Assembly (NCBI GenBank): GCA_016936815.1
Contig: JAFGXD010000036.1
Span: 1-37,071, forward strand
Origin: Bacteroidales bacterium
GTDB lineage: Bacteria > Bacteroidota > Bacteroidia > Bacteroidales > GWF2-38-335
Length of the DNA stretch: 37,071 bases
Reading direction: 5' to 3'
Shown here: positions 1 to 7,869 of the stretch, piece after piece
Layout of the letters: every line of letters starts with the position of its first letter
Numbering within the stretch: the stretch's first letter is position 1
Made by a program: the position numbers and the translations under genes
The notes under the pieces: generated by a model
The model's input: only the letters and a program-made list of their open reading frames with translations
The model's database searches: none
What the model was told of the DNA's origin: nothing

Positions 1-1
1 T

Positions 2-103
2 CCTGCAAAAAGTTATGATATAATAATAAATCCGGATCCCGTAAAACACCCTGTTCAACTTACATATAATCTTACTATGCGCTTTGTTTTGAAGAAGTTG
101 TAA
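2..103 (+). CDS. C-terminal end of an unidentified protein (partial)
   Basis: An open frame enters from the left edge and stops with TAA at 101-103, giving 33 residues that end in RFVLKKL. The last stretch alternates hydrophobic and polar residues (VQLTYNLTMRFVLK), as in the final strand of a TonB-type C-terminal domain or another beta-rich domain. That is too little to name a family. A 13-bp inverted repeat follows 11 bases after the stop, which supports a real gene end here. Confidence 0.45.
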   Translation, partial: PAKSYDIIINPDPVKHPVQLTYNLTMRFVLKKL

Positions 104-114
104 AACAACTATTT

Positions 115-157
115 TGAAAAATTCCATTCTTGTAACAATTAGTTATGGAATTTTTCA
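115..157 (+). terminator. Hairpin after the left-edge gene
   Basis: A perfect 13-bp inverted repeat (arms 115-127 and 145-157, core GAAAAATTCCAT / ATGGAATTTTTC) encloses a 17-nt loop. The 3' arm itself supplies a run of five T. It sits between a stop codon at 103 and the next ATG at 206, the expected place for an intrinsic terminator. The AT-rich stem is weak, so activity is an inference. Confidence 0.55.
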
Positions 158-205
158 TTGAATTGTATCATTACTTCAGAAACAAAAAATTAAAAACAAA
201 CAAAC

Positions 206-1828
206 ATGAAAACACTATTTATTATTCTATTTTCGATGGGAATTATAATGAATTCTCAGGCTCAAACCAAACCGGTTCCAGTAAAATCCGACATTAAAAA
301 AGTTACTGTTTTTTTAAACGGAGCTCAGGTTACCAGAACAGGAAAGGTTTCGGTACCAAAAGGTAACGGACAAATAATTATTGAGGGTTTGCCTCAGAAT
401 ATTAACCCGAATTCTATTCAGGTAACAGGAAAAGGCAGCTTTACTATTCTTGCAGTTCAACATCAGATTAACTATTTAAATTCTCAGAAAAAAACCAAGG
501 AAATTATTATGCTCGAAGATTCTTTGAAACTATTAAGAAAGAATTACGATAAAGAAAATACCATGCTTGGGGTTTATGCCGAGGAAGAATCTATGTTAAT
601 TTCAAACAAGAAAATTGGTGGAAACGATGCCGGCCTGAGAACAGAGGAATTACGACAGGCAACAGAATACTACCGAACACGACTTACCGACATTAAATTA
701 AAGCAATTAGCTATTAAAGAGAAGCTTAACGATTTAAATGTTGATATTACCAGAATTGGCAATCAGCTTAATCTTTTACAAGTTGCCAAAAACTTACCTA
801 CATCAGAAATTGTTTTAGATTTTAGTTGCCCTGCTCTAACAAGTGCCAGTTTAGAAATATCGTATTTGGTTGGTAATGCTTACTGGGTACCGGCATACGA
901 TTTACGAGCTACCGATGTTGATAAACCGGTTTCTCTTACTTACAAAGCCAATGTTTTTCAGAATACCGGCGAATCGTGGGAAAATGTTGAGCTTACAATG
1001 TCAACCGGAAATCCAATGCAAGACCAAACAAAACCAAATTTATATCCATGGTATCTGAATTTTTATTATGCTTATGCCGATAAAAACAAAGGTATGGGTG
1101 GTATGGCAAAATCACGATCTCAAGCTCCTGCAAGTTTTGATAACAGTGCAGTTGCAGACGAAATGTATGCTAAAGAAGAAATATCTACCGGAGCAGATTT
1201 TACTGAAGTAAATATTGGCCAGACTAATGTCGAGTTTAAGATTGATATTCCTTACACCATTCTTTCAGATGCAAAATTTCATGCTGTTGAAATGCAGAAA
1301 TACGATTTAAAAGCAGATTACAGATATTTTTCAGCACCAAAAATTTCTGCCGATGCCTTCCTTACTGCACAGGTTACAGGTTGGGAAGAATACAATCTAA
1401 TGTACGGAGAAATGAATATTTTCTTTGAAGGAAAATATCTTGGAAAGTCTTATCTAAACCCAAAAAACACTAACGACACTTTAGATATTTCTCTGGGAAG
1501 AGACAAAAGCATAATGGTAACCAGAACCAGAATTAAAGATTTTTACAGCAAAAAAATGATTGGCACAAATCAAAAAGACTCCAGAGGTTGGGAAATTGCA
1601 GTAAGAAACACCAAGAAAAAAGCTGTTAAGATTCTTATTGAAGATCAGGTTCCTATTTCAACTAACAAAGAAATTGAAATTGAAACTATTGAAGTTTCGG
1701 GAGCTAAACATGATCAAACAACAGGCAAACTTTCGTGGGAATTTGAAATAAAGCCGGCAGAAACCAAGAAAATGATTACAAAATACTCGGTTAAATATCC
1801 TAAAGGACAATCGGTTATTTTAGAATAG
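206..1828 (+). CDS. MuiA-like DUF4140/DUF4139 secreted protein
   Basis: This 540-residue protein begins with a signal peptide (hydrophobic residues 4-17, ending SQAQ). An N-terminal DUF4140-type segment follows (about 25-125: KKVTVFLNGAQVTRTGKVSV and EGLPQNINPNSI). Next is a charged helical region (about 105-195), then a beta-rich DUF4139 region (about 215-540) with the typical YWVPAYDLRA and NTGESWENVELTMSTGNP motifs. Proteins of this build are annotated as mucoidy inhibitor MuiA family and lie in the periplasm or envelope. Their biochemical role is not established. It stands alone, with hairpins on both sides. The ATG at 206 is chosen because the signal peptide begins there. Family assignment is firm; function is not. 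Confidence 0.85.
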   Translation: MKTLFIILFSMGIIMNSQAQTKPVPVKSDIKKVTVFLNGAQVTRTGKVSVPKGNGQIIIEGLPQNINPNSIQVTGKGSFTILAVQHQINYLNSQKKTKEIIMLEDSLKLLRKNYDKENTMLGVYAEEESMLISNKKIGGNDAGLRTEELRQATEYYRTRLTDIKLKQLAIKEKLNDLNVDITRIGNQLNLLQVAKNLPTSEIVLDFSCPALTSASLEISYLVGNAYWVPAYDLRATDVDKPVSLTYKANVFQNTGESWENVELTMSTGNPMQDQTKPNLYPWYLNFYYAYADKNKGMGGMAKSRSQAPASFDNSAVADEMYAKEEISTGADFTEVNIGQTNVEFKIDIPYTILSDAKFHAVEMQKYDLKADYRYFSAPKISADAFLTAQVTGWEEYNLMYGEMNIFFEGKYLGKSYLNPKNTNDTLDISLGRDKSIMVTRTRIKDFYSKKMIGTNQKDSRGWEIAVRNTKKKAVKILIEDQVPISTNKEIEIETIEVSGAKHDQTTGKLSWEFEIKPAETKKMITKYSVKYPKGQSVILE

Positions 1829-1841
1829 CAAAATAGTAAAT

Positions 1842-1881
1842 GTAGGGAAAGGTTTGATGAAATTTACAATCTTTTCCCTAC
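1842..1881 (+). terminator. Hairpin after the MuiA-like gene
   Basis: Arms GTAGGGAAA (1842-1850) and TTTCCCTAC (1873-1881) pair perfectly over 9 bp, followed by CTTTTGCTTT. It begins 14 bases after the stop codon at 1828. The 3' part overlaps the predicted promoter of the next gene. Confidence 0.5.
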
Positions 1882-1886
1882 TTTTG
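1854..1886 (+). promoter_or_regulatory. Promoter for the outer-membrane-like gene at 1891
   Basis: TTG (1854-1856), a 22-nt spacer and TACTTTTG (1879-1886) match the Bacteroidota -33/-7 consensus TTG / TAnnTTTG. The -7 box ends only four bases before the ATG at 1891. The transcript would therefore have almost no 5' leader. Confidence 0.5.
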
Positions 1887-1890
1887 CTTT

Positions 1891-3009
1891 ATGAAAAGTT
1901 TATTATCAGCAGTTTTTTTCATTATTGTCTTATCCGGATTTTCCCAGGATTACAATTCATTTCTTTATTCAAATAAAAACTTTGAAGCAGCCGATTCGGG
2001 CAGTTTAAAGTTTAGAATAAACACCACAAGTTTCTTTAAAAACAACGAATATTTTAACTATATAACCGAAGGCTATACAAATATTGGATATTTTGTGCAG
2101 CCTTCCTTGGTTTACACAGCATTCCCCAATTTGCAATTTGAGGCCGGAGGGCATTTTTTAAGTTTTTCGGGTTTGAATAAGTTTCATCAGACTTTGCCGG
2201 TTTTTAGAGCCCATTACACAAACCATAAAGGTTTTCATTTTGTTATGGGAACAATTTACGGAACGCTTAACCACAAGCTTATTGAGCCTATTTATAGATT
2301 CGAAAACTATATCGAGAAAAATACGGAAAACGGTATTCAACTTATTTTCGATAAGAAATTCTTTAATTTAGATATTTGGGTAGATTGGGAGCAATTTATT
2401 TTTCAAAACGATATAAATCAGGAGCATATTTCCGGAGGTTACAGCGGCTCAATTAATCTATTAAAATTGAAGGACATTGAGTTTTCAATACCTTTTCAAT
2501 CAACTATTTATCACGAAGGCGGACAGGTTGATTTAGCAAATAAAAGCGATTTACTTTTGGTTAATACAGCTTCGGGGCTTACTATTGAAAAGAAAAACAA
2601 CAATGGATTTATTAAAAGCATTTCGCTAAGCGGATTCTACTTAACATACGGAGACTTTTCAGATGAACAGTATAAAAGGTATAAAAACGGAAATGCAGTT
2701 TTTTCAAATGTTTTCATAAAAACACTAGCTCTAAATTTTTTTGCGGGATATTGGTCGGGGCACAAATACATTTCCACAAAAGGCGAGCCTTTGTTTAATG
2801 CAGTTTCGCAGATGTACACCACTTATTTTGAGCCTGATAAGGATTTGCTCCTTCTGAAATTTATTTACGAAAGAAACCTATATAAAGGTGTTTTATTGGG
2901 AGTTAGATTAGAAACATATTACGGTTTAATATATAATAAAACCGATTTTTCTTATGGAGTTCATTTAGTTTTTGATAGAGATTTCTTTATTGGAAAAGAA
3001 AAAAGATGA
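1891..3009 (+). CDS. Putative outer-membrane beta-barrel protein, unknown family
   Basis: This 372-residue protein has a clear signal peptide (residues 1-18, ending SGFSQ). The mature part consists of many short amphipathic stretches rich in aromatic residues and glycine (for example YTNIGYFVQPSLVYTAF and VLLGVRLETYYGLIYN), as in outer-membrane beta-barrels. It has no hydrophobic helix apart from the signal, no cysteine-based lipobox and no motif I recognise. It ends FDRDFFIGKEKR rather than in an aromatic residue. It follows the MuiA-like gene after a hairpin and lies tail-to-tail with the membrane protein at 3024. The call is structural only. Confidence 0.6.
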   Translation: MKSLLSAVFFIIVLSGFSQDYNSFLYSNKNFEAADSGSLKFRINTTSFFKNNEYFNYITEGYTNIGYFVQPSLVYTAFPNLQFEAGGHFLSFSGLNKFHQTLPVFRAHYTNHKGFHFVMGTIYGTLNHKLIEPIYRFENYIEKNTENGIQLIFDKKFFNLDIWVDWEQFIFQNDINQEHISGGYSGSINLLKLKDIEFSIPFQSTIYHEGGQVDLANKSDLLLVNTASGLTIEKKNNNGFIKSISLSGFYLTYGDFSDEQYKRYKNGNAVFSNVFIKTLALNFFAGYWSGHKYISTKGEPLFNAVSQMYTTYFEPDKDLLLLKFIYERNLYKGVLLGVRLETYYGLIYNKTDFSYGVHLVFDRDFFIGKEKR

Positions 3010-3023
3010 GAAATTGAAAACCA

Positions 3024-3848
3024 CTAAAACCCACCAATAAAACCGGTAACCACCTTATTTGCTTCATAATTATACTCGGAACCTAAAAGACTATGAGGAA
3101 TAGAGAAAATAACAATTGTTACAATTGATGCAACCAAAACCCAAACAGGTCTTTGCTTCTTAATATTTAGTGCAAAAGCTAAAATCCAAAAAACAAAAGC
3201 AATAAGAGTCTTGTTATCTGTTAAATCCATTCCGTTTGGGAAACCTGTCCAGTATTCACCAAAAGCTGCTTTTTGCATTAGAGGGCCAAAAATCATACCA
3301 CCTACAAGCATTACGAAAAAGGCAATATTTCCCCATAATTTGTATGTCTTTTTACGAGCAATTACAAATAAACCGGCCAAATTTGAAAAAAACATTGCCA
3401 AAAAAATAAGAGCAATATGAGCAATCATTATTCCTGCAGGTACATCACCTCTAAACCTAATAACTATGGGTTCTTCTTTGGCAACAAAATAGCTTTTTTT
3501 ATCTGATTTCAATTCCAAATAATATGCAAGTTTGCCGGCCTGAGGTTGAAGTGGAAGGTAAGCAATCAAATTTTCGTCTTCTTTAGTCATTGTAAGAGAA
3601 GCGAATTCATCGTTTGAAGGATATCTTTTAAACCAAACTTTTGCCTCTGTAAGACCTTTAATATCATTAATTTCGAGTTTAAAATCTTTTTCGCCTGCCC
3701 ATGAACGAGGAAATTTTATTTTTTCCGTTTTTCCGTTTATTTCCACATTTATTTTTCGTGGATATGTAGGCCCTGTTGTTCTTTGATAATATGCTGCCAA
3801 CAAAGTTATTAGTGCAGCCAAAGTCCAAAGAATCCATGGTTTTTTCAT
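3024..3848 (-). CDS. Uncharacterised inner-membrane protein with an extracytoplasmic domain
   Basis: This 274-residue protein starts with a signal anchor (about 5-22), followed by a soluble beta-rich domain (about 30-130). Four predicted membrane helices fill the C-terminal half (about 138-160, 172-190, 210-230 and 238-258). The soluble part reads like an Ig-like or carbohydrate-binding-like fold facing the periplasm, and the helical part has short loops. I recognise no catalytic motif and cannot name a family. It is divergent from the small secreted protein at 3920, with 71 bp between the starts, and its stop is 14 bp from the end of the convergent gene before it. Confidence 0.6.
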   Translation of the reverse strand: MKKPWILWTLAALITLLAAYYQRTTGPTYPRKINVEINGKTEKIKFPRSWAGEKDFKLEINDIKGLTEAKVWFKRYPSNDEFASLTMTKEDENLIAYLPLQPQAGKLAYYLELKSDKKSYFVAKEEPIVIRFRGDVPAGIMIAHIALIFLAMFFSNLAGLFVIARKKTYKLWGNIAFFVMLVGGMIFGPLMQKAAFGEYWTGFPNGMDLTDNKTLIAFVFWILAFALNIKKQRPVWVLVASIVTIVIFSIPHSLLGSEYNYEANKVVTGFIGGF

Positions 3849-3853
3849 TTTTT

Positions 3854-3884
3854 TTGCTTTTAAAATAATTTCGCAGTAAATTTA
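3854..3884 (+). promoter_or_regulatory. Possible promoter for the gene at 3920
   Basis: TTG (3854-3856), a 20-nt spacer and TAAATTTA (3877-3884) match TTG-N20-TAnnTTTG except for the final base. It lies in the divergent intergenic region and would give a leader of about 30 nt. Confidence 0.35.
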
Positions 3885-3919
3885 TACAATTATTGAGGCA
3901 AATAAAACCCAATATTAAA

Positions 3920-4360
3920 ATGAGTAGAAAAAATATACTTATTATCGGCCTTTTGTTTTTTGGTTTTTTGTCGTTTTCTCAACGAAGTGATTCTTTGGAA
4001 ATTAATTTCAATATAATTGATGAACAGAGAATTAGTGTGGTTGCAATTGAACAATTTGTTATAGAATCCGATAGTGTTTATCTCGCAATTGCAACAAATC
4101 CGGATACAATATTTATGAGAGAAACTGATTTTAATAATAATGCTGTTCTAATTAGAAATGTTTTTACAGACAACAGAGCAGAAATAGATTACAAATTGGT
4201 GTATGTTGCTTCTGAGAGAAAAATTATTTGTTTTGAAACAATTACCGATGGAGGCAGCAGAGGAATGAAATTCTCCTCTTTCTGGTTACTTTTTGATAAG
4301 CCAAGCGATGAATTTGTAATTGAGACAATTACAATTAATAAGCCAATGAGAAATTATTAA
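3920..4360 (+). CDS. Small secreted protein, unknown function
   Basis: I start this gene at the ATG at 3920, giving 146 residues that open with a good signal peptide (MSRKNILIIGLLFFGFLSFS). A TTG nine codons earlier keeps the frame open but would put charged residues in front of the signal. The mature part (about 125 residues) is beta-rich with no recognised motif. The segment EISFETITDGGSRGMKF-like around residues 107-122 contains a GGSRGMK turn that might be family-specific. Its last codon overlaps the stop of the convergent GSCFA gene by four bases. It is probably periplasmic or surface-associated; no function can be assigned. Confidence 0.55.
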   Translation: MSRKNILIIGLLFFGFLSFSQRSDSLEINFNIIDEQRISVVAIEQFVIESDSVYLAIATNPDTIFMRETDFNNNAVLIRNVFTDNRAEIDYKLVYVASERKIICFETITDGGSRGMKFSSFWLLFDKPSDEFVIETITINKPMRNY

Positions 4361-5349
4361 AGAGAATTTTTTAAATTTTCCTCGGCTTCATGAATTTCTT
4401 CGGAAAAATTTATTTCATTTTCTGCTTCTAAAACCTTTGCCTTTTCAATTAGTTTATTGAGGAACATTGTTTTAGCTTCCTTGTCATCGGTAAGAATTCT
4501 GTGAGAAAAGCCTTGTTTTACCTTTCTAATTTCATTAAGCAGATTAATGGTTTTTGAATTGAAAAAGTGTTGCGAGAATTTTTCGTAAAGATATTTTATT
4601 CCCACATTCCCGGGATGAATCATATCTTCGGCATAATATCTGTAATCTCTCAAATCGTCCATAAATATCTCGTATGCAGGAAAGTAGTGGCAATTATTAA
4701 AACTAGCAACAAGTTCATGAATTGCAAGAAGCAGAATTGCTTTTGAATGACTGTTTTCAGAGAAGCCGTCTTTTAAATGTCTTACCGGAGAAACTGTGAA
4801 AATTATTTGAATTTCAGGGTTTTGCGAACGTAATTTTTCAATTATTAAAGAGTATTCATTAACAATTTCTTCCTTTGAAAGAAGTTCAACAGCAAATTCT
4901 TTTGCATTAAACTTATGGCAATTAGAAACAATTTTATTAGTTTTTATATAACGGTAAACCCGGGCTGTTCCAAAGGTTAGAAAAATGAATTTTGTATTAT
5001 TCAAATGTTCATGACCTATTTTGACACTGCTATTAATTTTTTCCAGAGCAAATTCTGGGTTAACCGATGAGAAAGAGCTGTGATGTGAAAAGCTGCACCA
5101 AAGATTTCCGTTTTGCAGCAAATCGGTTTTAGAATATTTTTTGCAATCAATTAAATCGACTAACCCGGTAAGTACAGATATTGGATTATATAAAACGCCA
5201 AAAGGATTAACAATTGCAGAAAATTTATCTTCAGTAATTTGTTTACCAATATTTTCGGCAAAACAAGAGCCTAAAAACAGCAATTTATCTTTATGAGAAA
5301 TTTGATTTTCTGATTTTGCTAATTCTATTTCGGTTCGGTTGATAAACAT
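4357..5349 (-). CDS. GSCFA-domain protein
   Basis: This 330-residue protein carries the motif that names the GSCFA family at residues 27-31 (LFLGSCFAENIG). The region after it (KFSAIVNPFGVLYNPISV, SFSHHSSF, IFLTFGTARVYR, FTVSPVRH, DMIHPGN) matches the conserved blocks of that family. GSCFA proteins belong to the SGNH-like hydrolase group, so an esterase or lipase activity is plausible but unproven. Ser28 is the candidate nucleophile, and the late D-x-x-H (DMIHPGN) is the candidate Asp/His pair. No signal peptide is visible. It is the last gene of ybbR-coaE-GSCFA, 12 bp after coaE. Confidence 0.85.
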   Translation of the reverse strand: MFINRTEIELAKSENQISHKDKLLFLGSCFAENIGKQITEDKFSAIVNPFGVLYNPISVLTGLVDLIDCKKYSKTDLLQNGNLWCSFSHHSSFSSVNPEFALEKINSSVKIGHEHLNNTKFIFLTFGTARVYRYIKTNKIVSNCHKFNAKEFAVELLSKEEIVNEYSLIIEKLRSQNPEIQIIFTVSPVRHLKDGFSENSHSKAILLLAIHELVASFNNCHYFPAYEIFMDDLRDYRYYAEDMIHPGNVGIKYLYEKFSQHFFNSKTINLLNEIRKVKQGFSHRILTDDKEAKTMFLNKLIEKAKVLEAENEINFSEEIHEAEENLKNSL

Positions 5350-5361
5350 TAGTCAGCATTA

Positions 5362-5949
5362 TTACTTTTTGCAAAGGTTAAGTAATTTATTATGAATTAA
5401 AAGCAGTTGAGGAATTACAAGTTTTTTTCCTGAATTGTCTACAATAAAATCGGCTTTTTTGCGCAAAACCGAGGATGGCAATTGGTTTTTCATTCGGTTT
5501 ACCACATCGTTTTTTGTTACGCCATCTCTATTAATTACACGATTTATTCTGGTTTCTTCGGGAGCATCTACAAAAATTACCATATCAAGAAAGGTATCGG
5601 CGCCCGATTCGTAAATTATTGCAGCTTCCATAATAGTATATGGAGAAGAATTTTCTTTAATCCAATCAAGGTATTTTTGAAAAACATAGGGATGAACCAG
5701 TTTGTTCAGGGTTTGCAATTTTGAAGTATCGGAAAAAACTATCTCAGCAAGTTTTTTCTTGTCTATAATGTTGTTAGACAAGATATTATTTCCAAAATGC
5801 TCTATAATTGATTTCTGCAATTCGGAGGAGTTTTCCATAAGGTATTTAGCCTGCAAGTCGGAATTAAAAACCGGAACAAGCAAAGTTTCGAACACCTTAG
5901 CTACTGTGCTTTTTCCTGAGCCAATTCCACCTGTAAGACCAATTTTCAT
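5362..5949 (-). CDS. coaE: Dephospho-CoA kinase
   Basis: CoaE phosphorylates dephospho-CoA at the ribose 3'-OH, the last step of coenzyme A synthesis in the cytoplasm. The 195-residue length is normal for the family. The P-loop is at the N-terminus (GLTGGIGSGKS, residues 4-14). The DxxAKxL motif (SDLQAKYLM, about 30-38), the VHPYVFQKY segment and the lid-region RVINRDG arginines are present. Its ATG overlaps the TAA of ybbR by one base (TAATG), so the two are probably translationally coupled. It supplies the cofactor used by enzymes such as the IcmF protein in this window, though it is a housekeeping gene. Confidence 0.95.
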   Translation of the reverse strand: MKIGLTGGIGSGKSTVAKVFETLLVPVFNSDLQAKYLMENSSELQKSIIEHFGNNILSNNIIDKKKLAEIVFSDTSKLQTLNKLVHPYVFQKYLDWIKENSSPYTIMEAAIIYESGADTFLDMVIFVDAPEETRINRVINRDGVTKNDVVNRMKNQLPSSVLRKKADFIVDNSGKKLVIPQLLLIHNKLLNLCKK

Positions 5950-6947
5950 TATTTTTTTTCAATAATAAAATCAACTTTTCTGGGCGAAAAGCTAATAGTG
6001 TGAATTTCATGAGGGTATTTTGCGAGTTTTACTTTAAGATTTTTTGTCGACTCATCAATATATTTATAATCGACCTCGGCTGCAAAATCGGTTGGTAAAA
6101 TTTTCTCGAACATAGAAAACGGCAAAGTAAATTTCACTTTAACTAAAGATGGAGAAGTTTTTAGTCTTAGGGAATCGGGTACATTTTTAGTAGAGATAGG
6201 AATTTCTAAACTTTTCTCTGCAAACTCTTCAACCGGCACAGTAACTTTAACCTTTTGTTGTGATAAATGAAATCCATCTTTTTGGGCAAGATTAATGCTT
6301 TTGGTTTTTGTTTCGCTTAAATTTCTGAAGGTATAATTTTCAGTTGGGTAAGATTCCAACTTTTCCAGTAAAATATCAGGACCCTTAACCACAACAGAAT
6401 CGGGTTTGCAAATAATATCTCCAAAAAGCATAAACTGAGGCTTTAATTCCAGATTTAAATCGGCATAAACAGGAACTTTTTTACTGGAAAGTGATGAGAG
6501 TTGAAAAAAGAGAGTGTCGGGTTTAATATCAACAATAGTAATATCGTTGCTAAGCTGCCTTTGAATTTTTTCGAGAGCTGTAGAAGTAAGAATGTAGAAT
6601 CTTCCCGAATTATCGTCTTCAAGTTTATTAAGAACATAAGACCCAACATCGAAAACAACCGGCACATTAGGGGGATTTAGTCTGTAATTCAGCAATTTAA
6701 AACCTTTGGCTTTTATTTTAATATCCAGAATTTTAGGTAATTCGCCAATTAATACCTGATTTTTAGGCAAATTGGTATATTCAACAGGAAAAGAAATTGT
6801 ATCGGAGTAGTTTTCAGTCATTTTATTTAAAAACCAAAACACAGTAGAAGCCACAAGAAAAAAGGTAAAAACAATAAGTTTCTTATTGAATTTTAATTTT
6901 TCGCGGTTTATCCAACCTCTAAATTGTTGTAGCAGACTTGAGTCCAA
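5949..6947 (-). CDS. YbbR-like domain protein
   Basis: This 332-residue protein has one N-terminal membrane helix (about 23-40, KKLIVFTFFLVASTVFWFLN) after a short basic cytoplasmic tail. Beta-rich YbbR-type repeats then follow in the periplasm (TISFPVEYTNLPKNQVL, LDIKIKAKGFKLLNYRL, DSVVVKGPDILLEKL, ISTKNVPDS). YbbR proteins have been linked to CdaA diadenylate cyclase control in Firmicutes. In Bacteroidota the usual partner is coaE, as here. The start is a TTG at 6947: an in-frame stop lies just upstream, and the first internal ATG falls behind the membrane helix. It has its own likely promoter at 6969-6997. Confidence 0.85.
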   Translation of the reverse strand: MDSSLLQQFRGWINREKLKFNKKLIVFTFFLVASTVFWFLNKMTENYSDTISFPVEYTNLPKNQVLIGELPKILDIKIKAKGFKLLNYRLNPPNVPVVFDVGSYVLNKLEDDNSGRFYILTSTALEKIQRQLSNDITIVDIKPDTLFFQLSSLSSKKVPVYADLNLELKPQFMLFGDIICKPDSVVVKGPDILLEKLESYPTENYTFRNLSETKTKSINLAQKDGFHLSQQKVKVTVPVEEFAEKSLEIPISTKNVPDSLRLKTSPSLVKVKFTLPFSMFEKILPTDFAAEVDYKYIDESTKNLKVKLAKYPHEIHTISFSPRKVDFIIEKK

Positions 6948-6968
6948 TGTAAGTTATTTAATAAATAC

Positions 6969-6997
6969 CAAAAGTAAAAGTAAGGCATTAATATCAA
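6969..6997 (-). promoter_or_regulatory. Promoter for ybbR-coaE-GSCFA
   Basis: Read on the minus strand, TTG (6995-6997), an 18-nt spacer and TACTTTTG (6969-6976) match the Bacteroidota consensus. The predicted leader to the TTG start at 6947 is about 18 nt. Confidence 0.55.
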
Positions 6998-7027
6998 ATA
7001 GCAAAATTTACTTAGGCAACAAAAAAA

Positions 7028-7348
7028 TTATCTGGTTTCCTGAATATCAGTAGGGTCTCTAAGAACAGCATTTTTATCTATTCGAAGTCTCATTTTGTCT
7101 TCAACTTCAATAATAATAATATTGTCTTTTATTTCTGATATTTTTCCATATATACCACCTGTAGTAACAATACGGTCGCCTTTTTTAAGAGCTTCACGGT
7201 ATTTTCTCAATTCTTTTTGCTTTTTCATTTGTGGTCTAATCATAAAGAAATAGAAAACAACAACAATAAGCAGTAGAAAAATAAGACTACTTGAACCACC
7301 ATCTTCACTTCCTTGTGGCGACATTAATAAAACAAATTGATTAATCAT
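7028..7348 (-). CDS. yajC: Preprotein translocase subunit YajC
   Basis: YajC is a small inner-membrane accessory of the SecYEG-SecDF translocon. This 106-residue protein has the classical plan: a short N-terminus, one membrane helix (about 22-40, SLIFLLLIVVVFYFFMI), the signature RPQMKKQKE right after it, and the soluble GDRIVTTGGIYGKI and DKMRLRIDKNAV segments. It starts 11 bp after the DUF1573 gene and is probably cotranscribed with it and nusB. About 80 bp with a new promoter separate it from ybbR. Confidence 0.95.
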   Translation of the reverse strand: MINQFVLLMSPQGSEDGGSSSLIFLLLIVVVFYFFMIRPQMKKQKELRKYREALKKGDRIVTTGGIYGKISEIKDNIIIIEVEDKMRLRIDKNAVLRDPTDIQETR

Positions 7349-7359
7349 ATAAAAAAAAA

Positions 7360-7827
7360 TTAAGGTTTAATTACTTCTCCTGTAATGCGCAAGGTATGAG
7401 TGTTGGGTTGGGTATTTGCCATAACAGTTATGGTTTTATTAACCTTACCTTCGCGTCCGGCGCTATTAAAAATTACTTCAACTTCTCCGCTACCTCCGGG
7501 AGCAATTGGTTCTTTGCTGAATTTAGGAACTGTGCATCCGCAACTTGCTTTGGCGTCGGTAATTACCAAATCTGCTGTTCCAATATTTTTATATCTAAAG
7601 GTGTAGGCAACAGATTCTCCTTCCAAAATAGTTCCAAATTCGTGATCCTGATACTTAAATTGAATTATTGGTTCTTTAGTTCCCGATTGCTTTTCAGCCG
7701 ACAGATTATTATTAATAGTTTGGGTTGTTAATTCCTTTTTTTCTTCTTTGCTTTCGTTACAAGCAACAGTAAGTAGAAAAAATGCCGGTAAAACCGCTGC
7801 GATTTTGAAAAAAATATTTCTTTTCAT
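7360..7827 (-). CDS. DUF1573 lipoprotein
   Basis: This 155-residue protein has a lipoprotein signal peptide with the lipid-acceptor cysteine at position 23 (LLTVACNES). A charged linker follows, then a single DUF1573 domain (about 55-150). The hallmark motifs are visible: FGTILEGESVAYTFRYKN, the DAKASCGCTVP cysteine pair and PGGSGEVEVIFNSAGREGKVNKTI. The domain has an Ig-like, MSP/ASH-related fold and is very common in Bacteroidota, usually as an envelope protein of unknown role. Its fixed position between nusB and yajC is typical of the phylum. Confidence 0.9.
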   Translation of the reverse strand: MKRNIFFKIAAVLPAFFLLTVACNESKEEKKELTTQTINNNLSAEKQSGTKEPIIQFKYQDHEFGTILEGESVAYTFRYKNIGTADLVITDAKASCGCTVPKFSKEPIAPGGSGEVEVIFNSAGREGKVNKTITVMANTQPNTHTLRITGEVIKP

Positions 7828-7869
7828 TTTATTTTTGTTTTGAAAATTAAAATCAAATTAAGTACAAAA

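Noticed and set aside
7396-7731. A 111-residue plus-strand frame opposite the DUF1573 gene
   Set aside because: It lies entirely antisense to a well-supported lipoprotein gene, with no promoter or protein motif.
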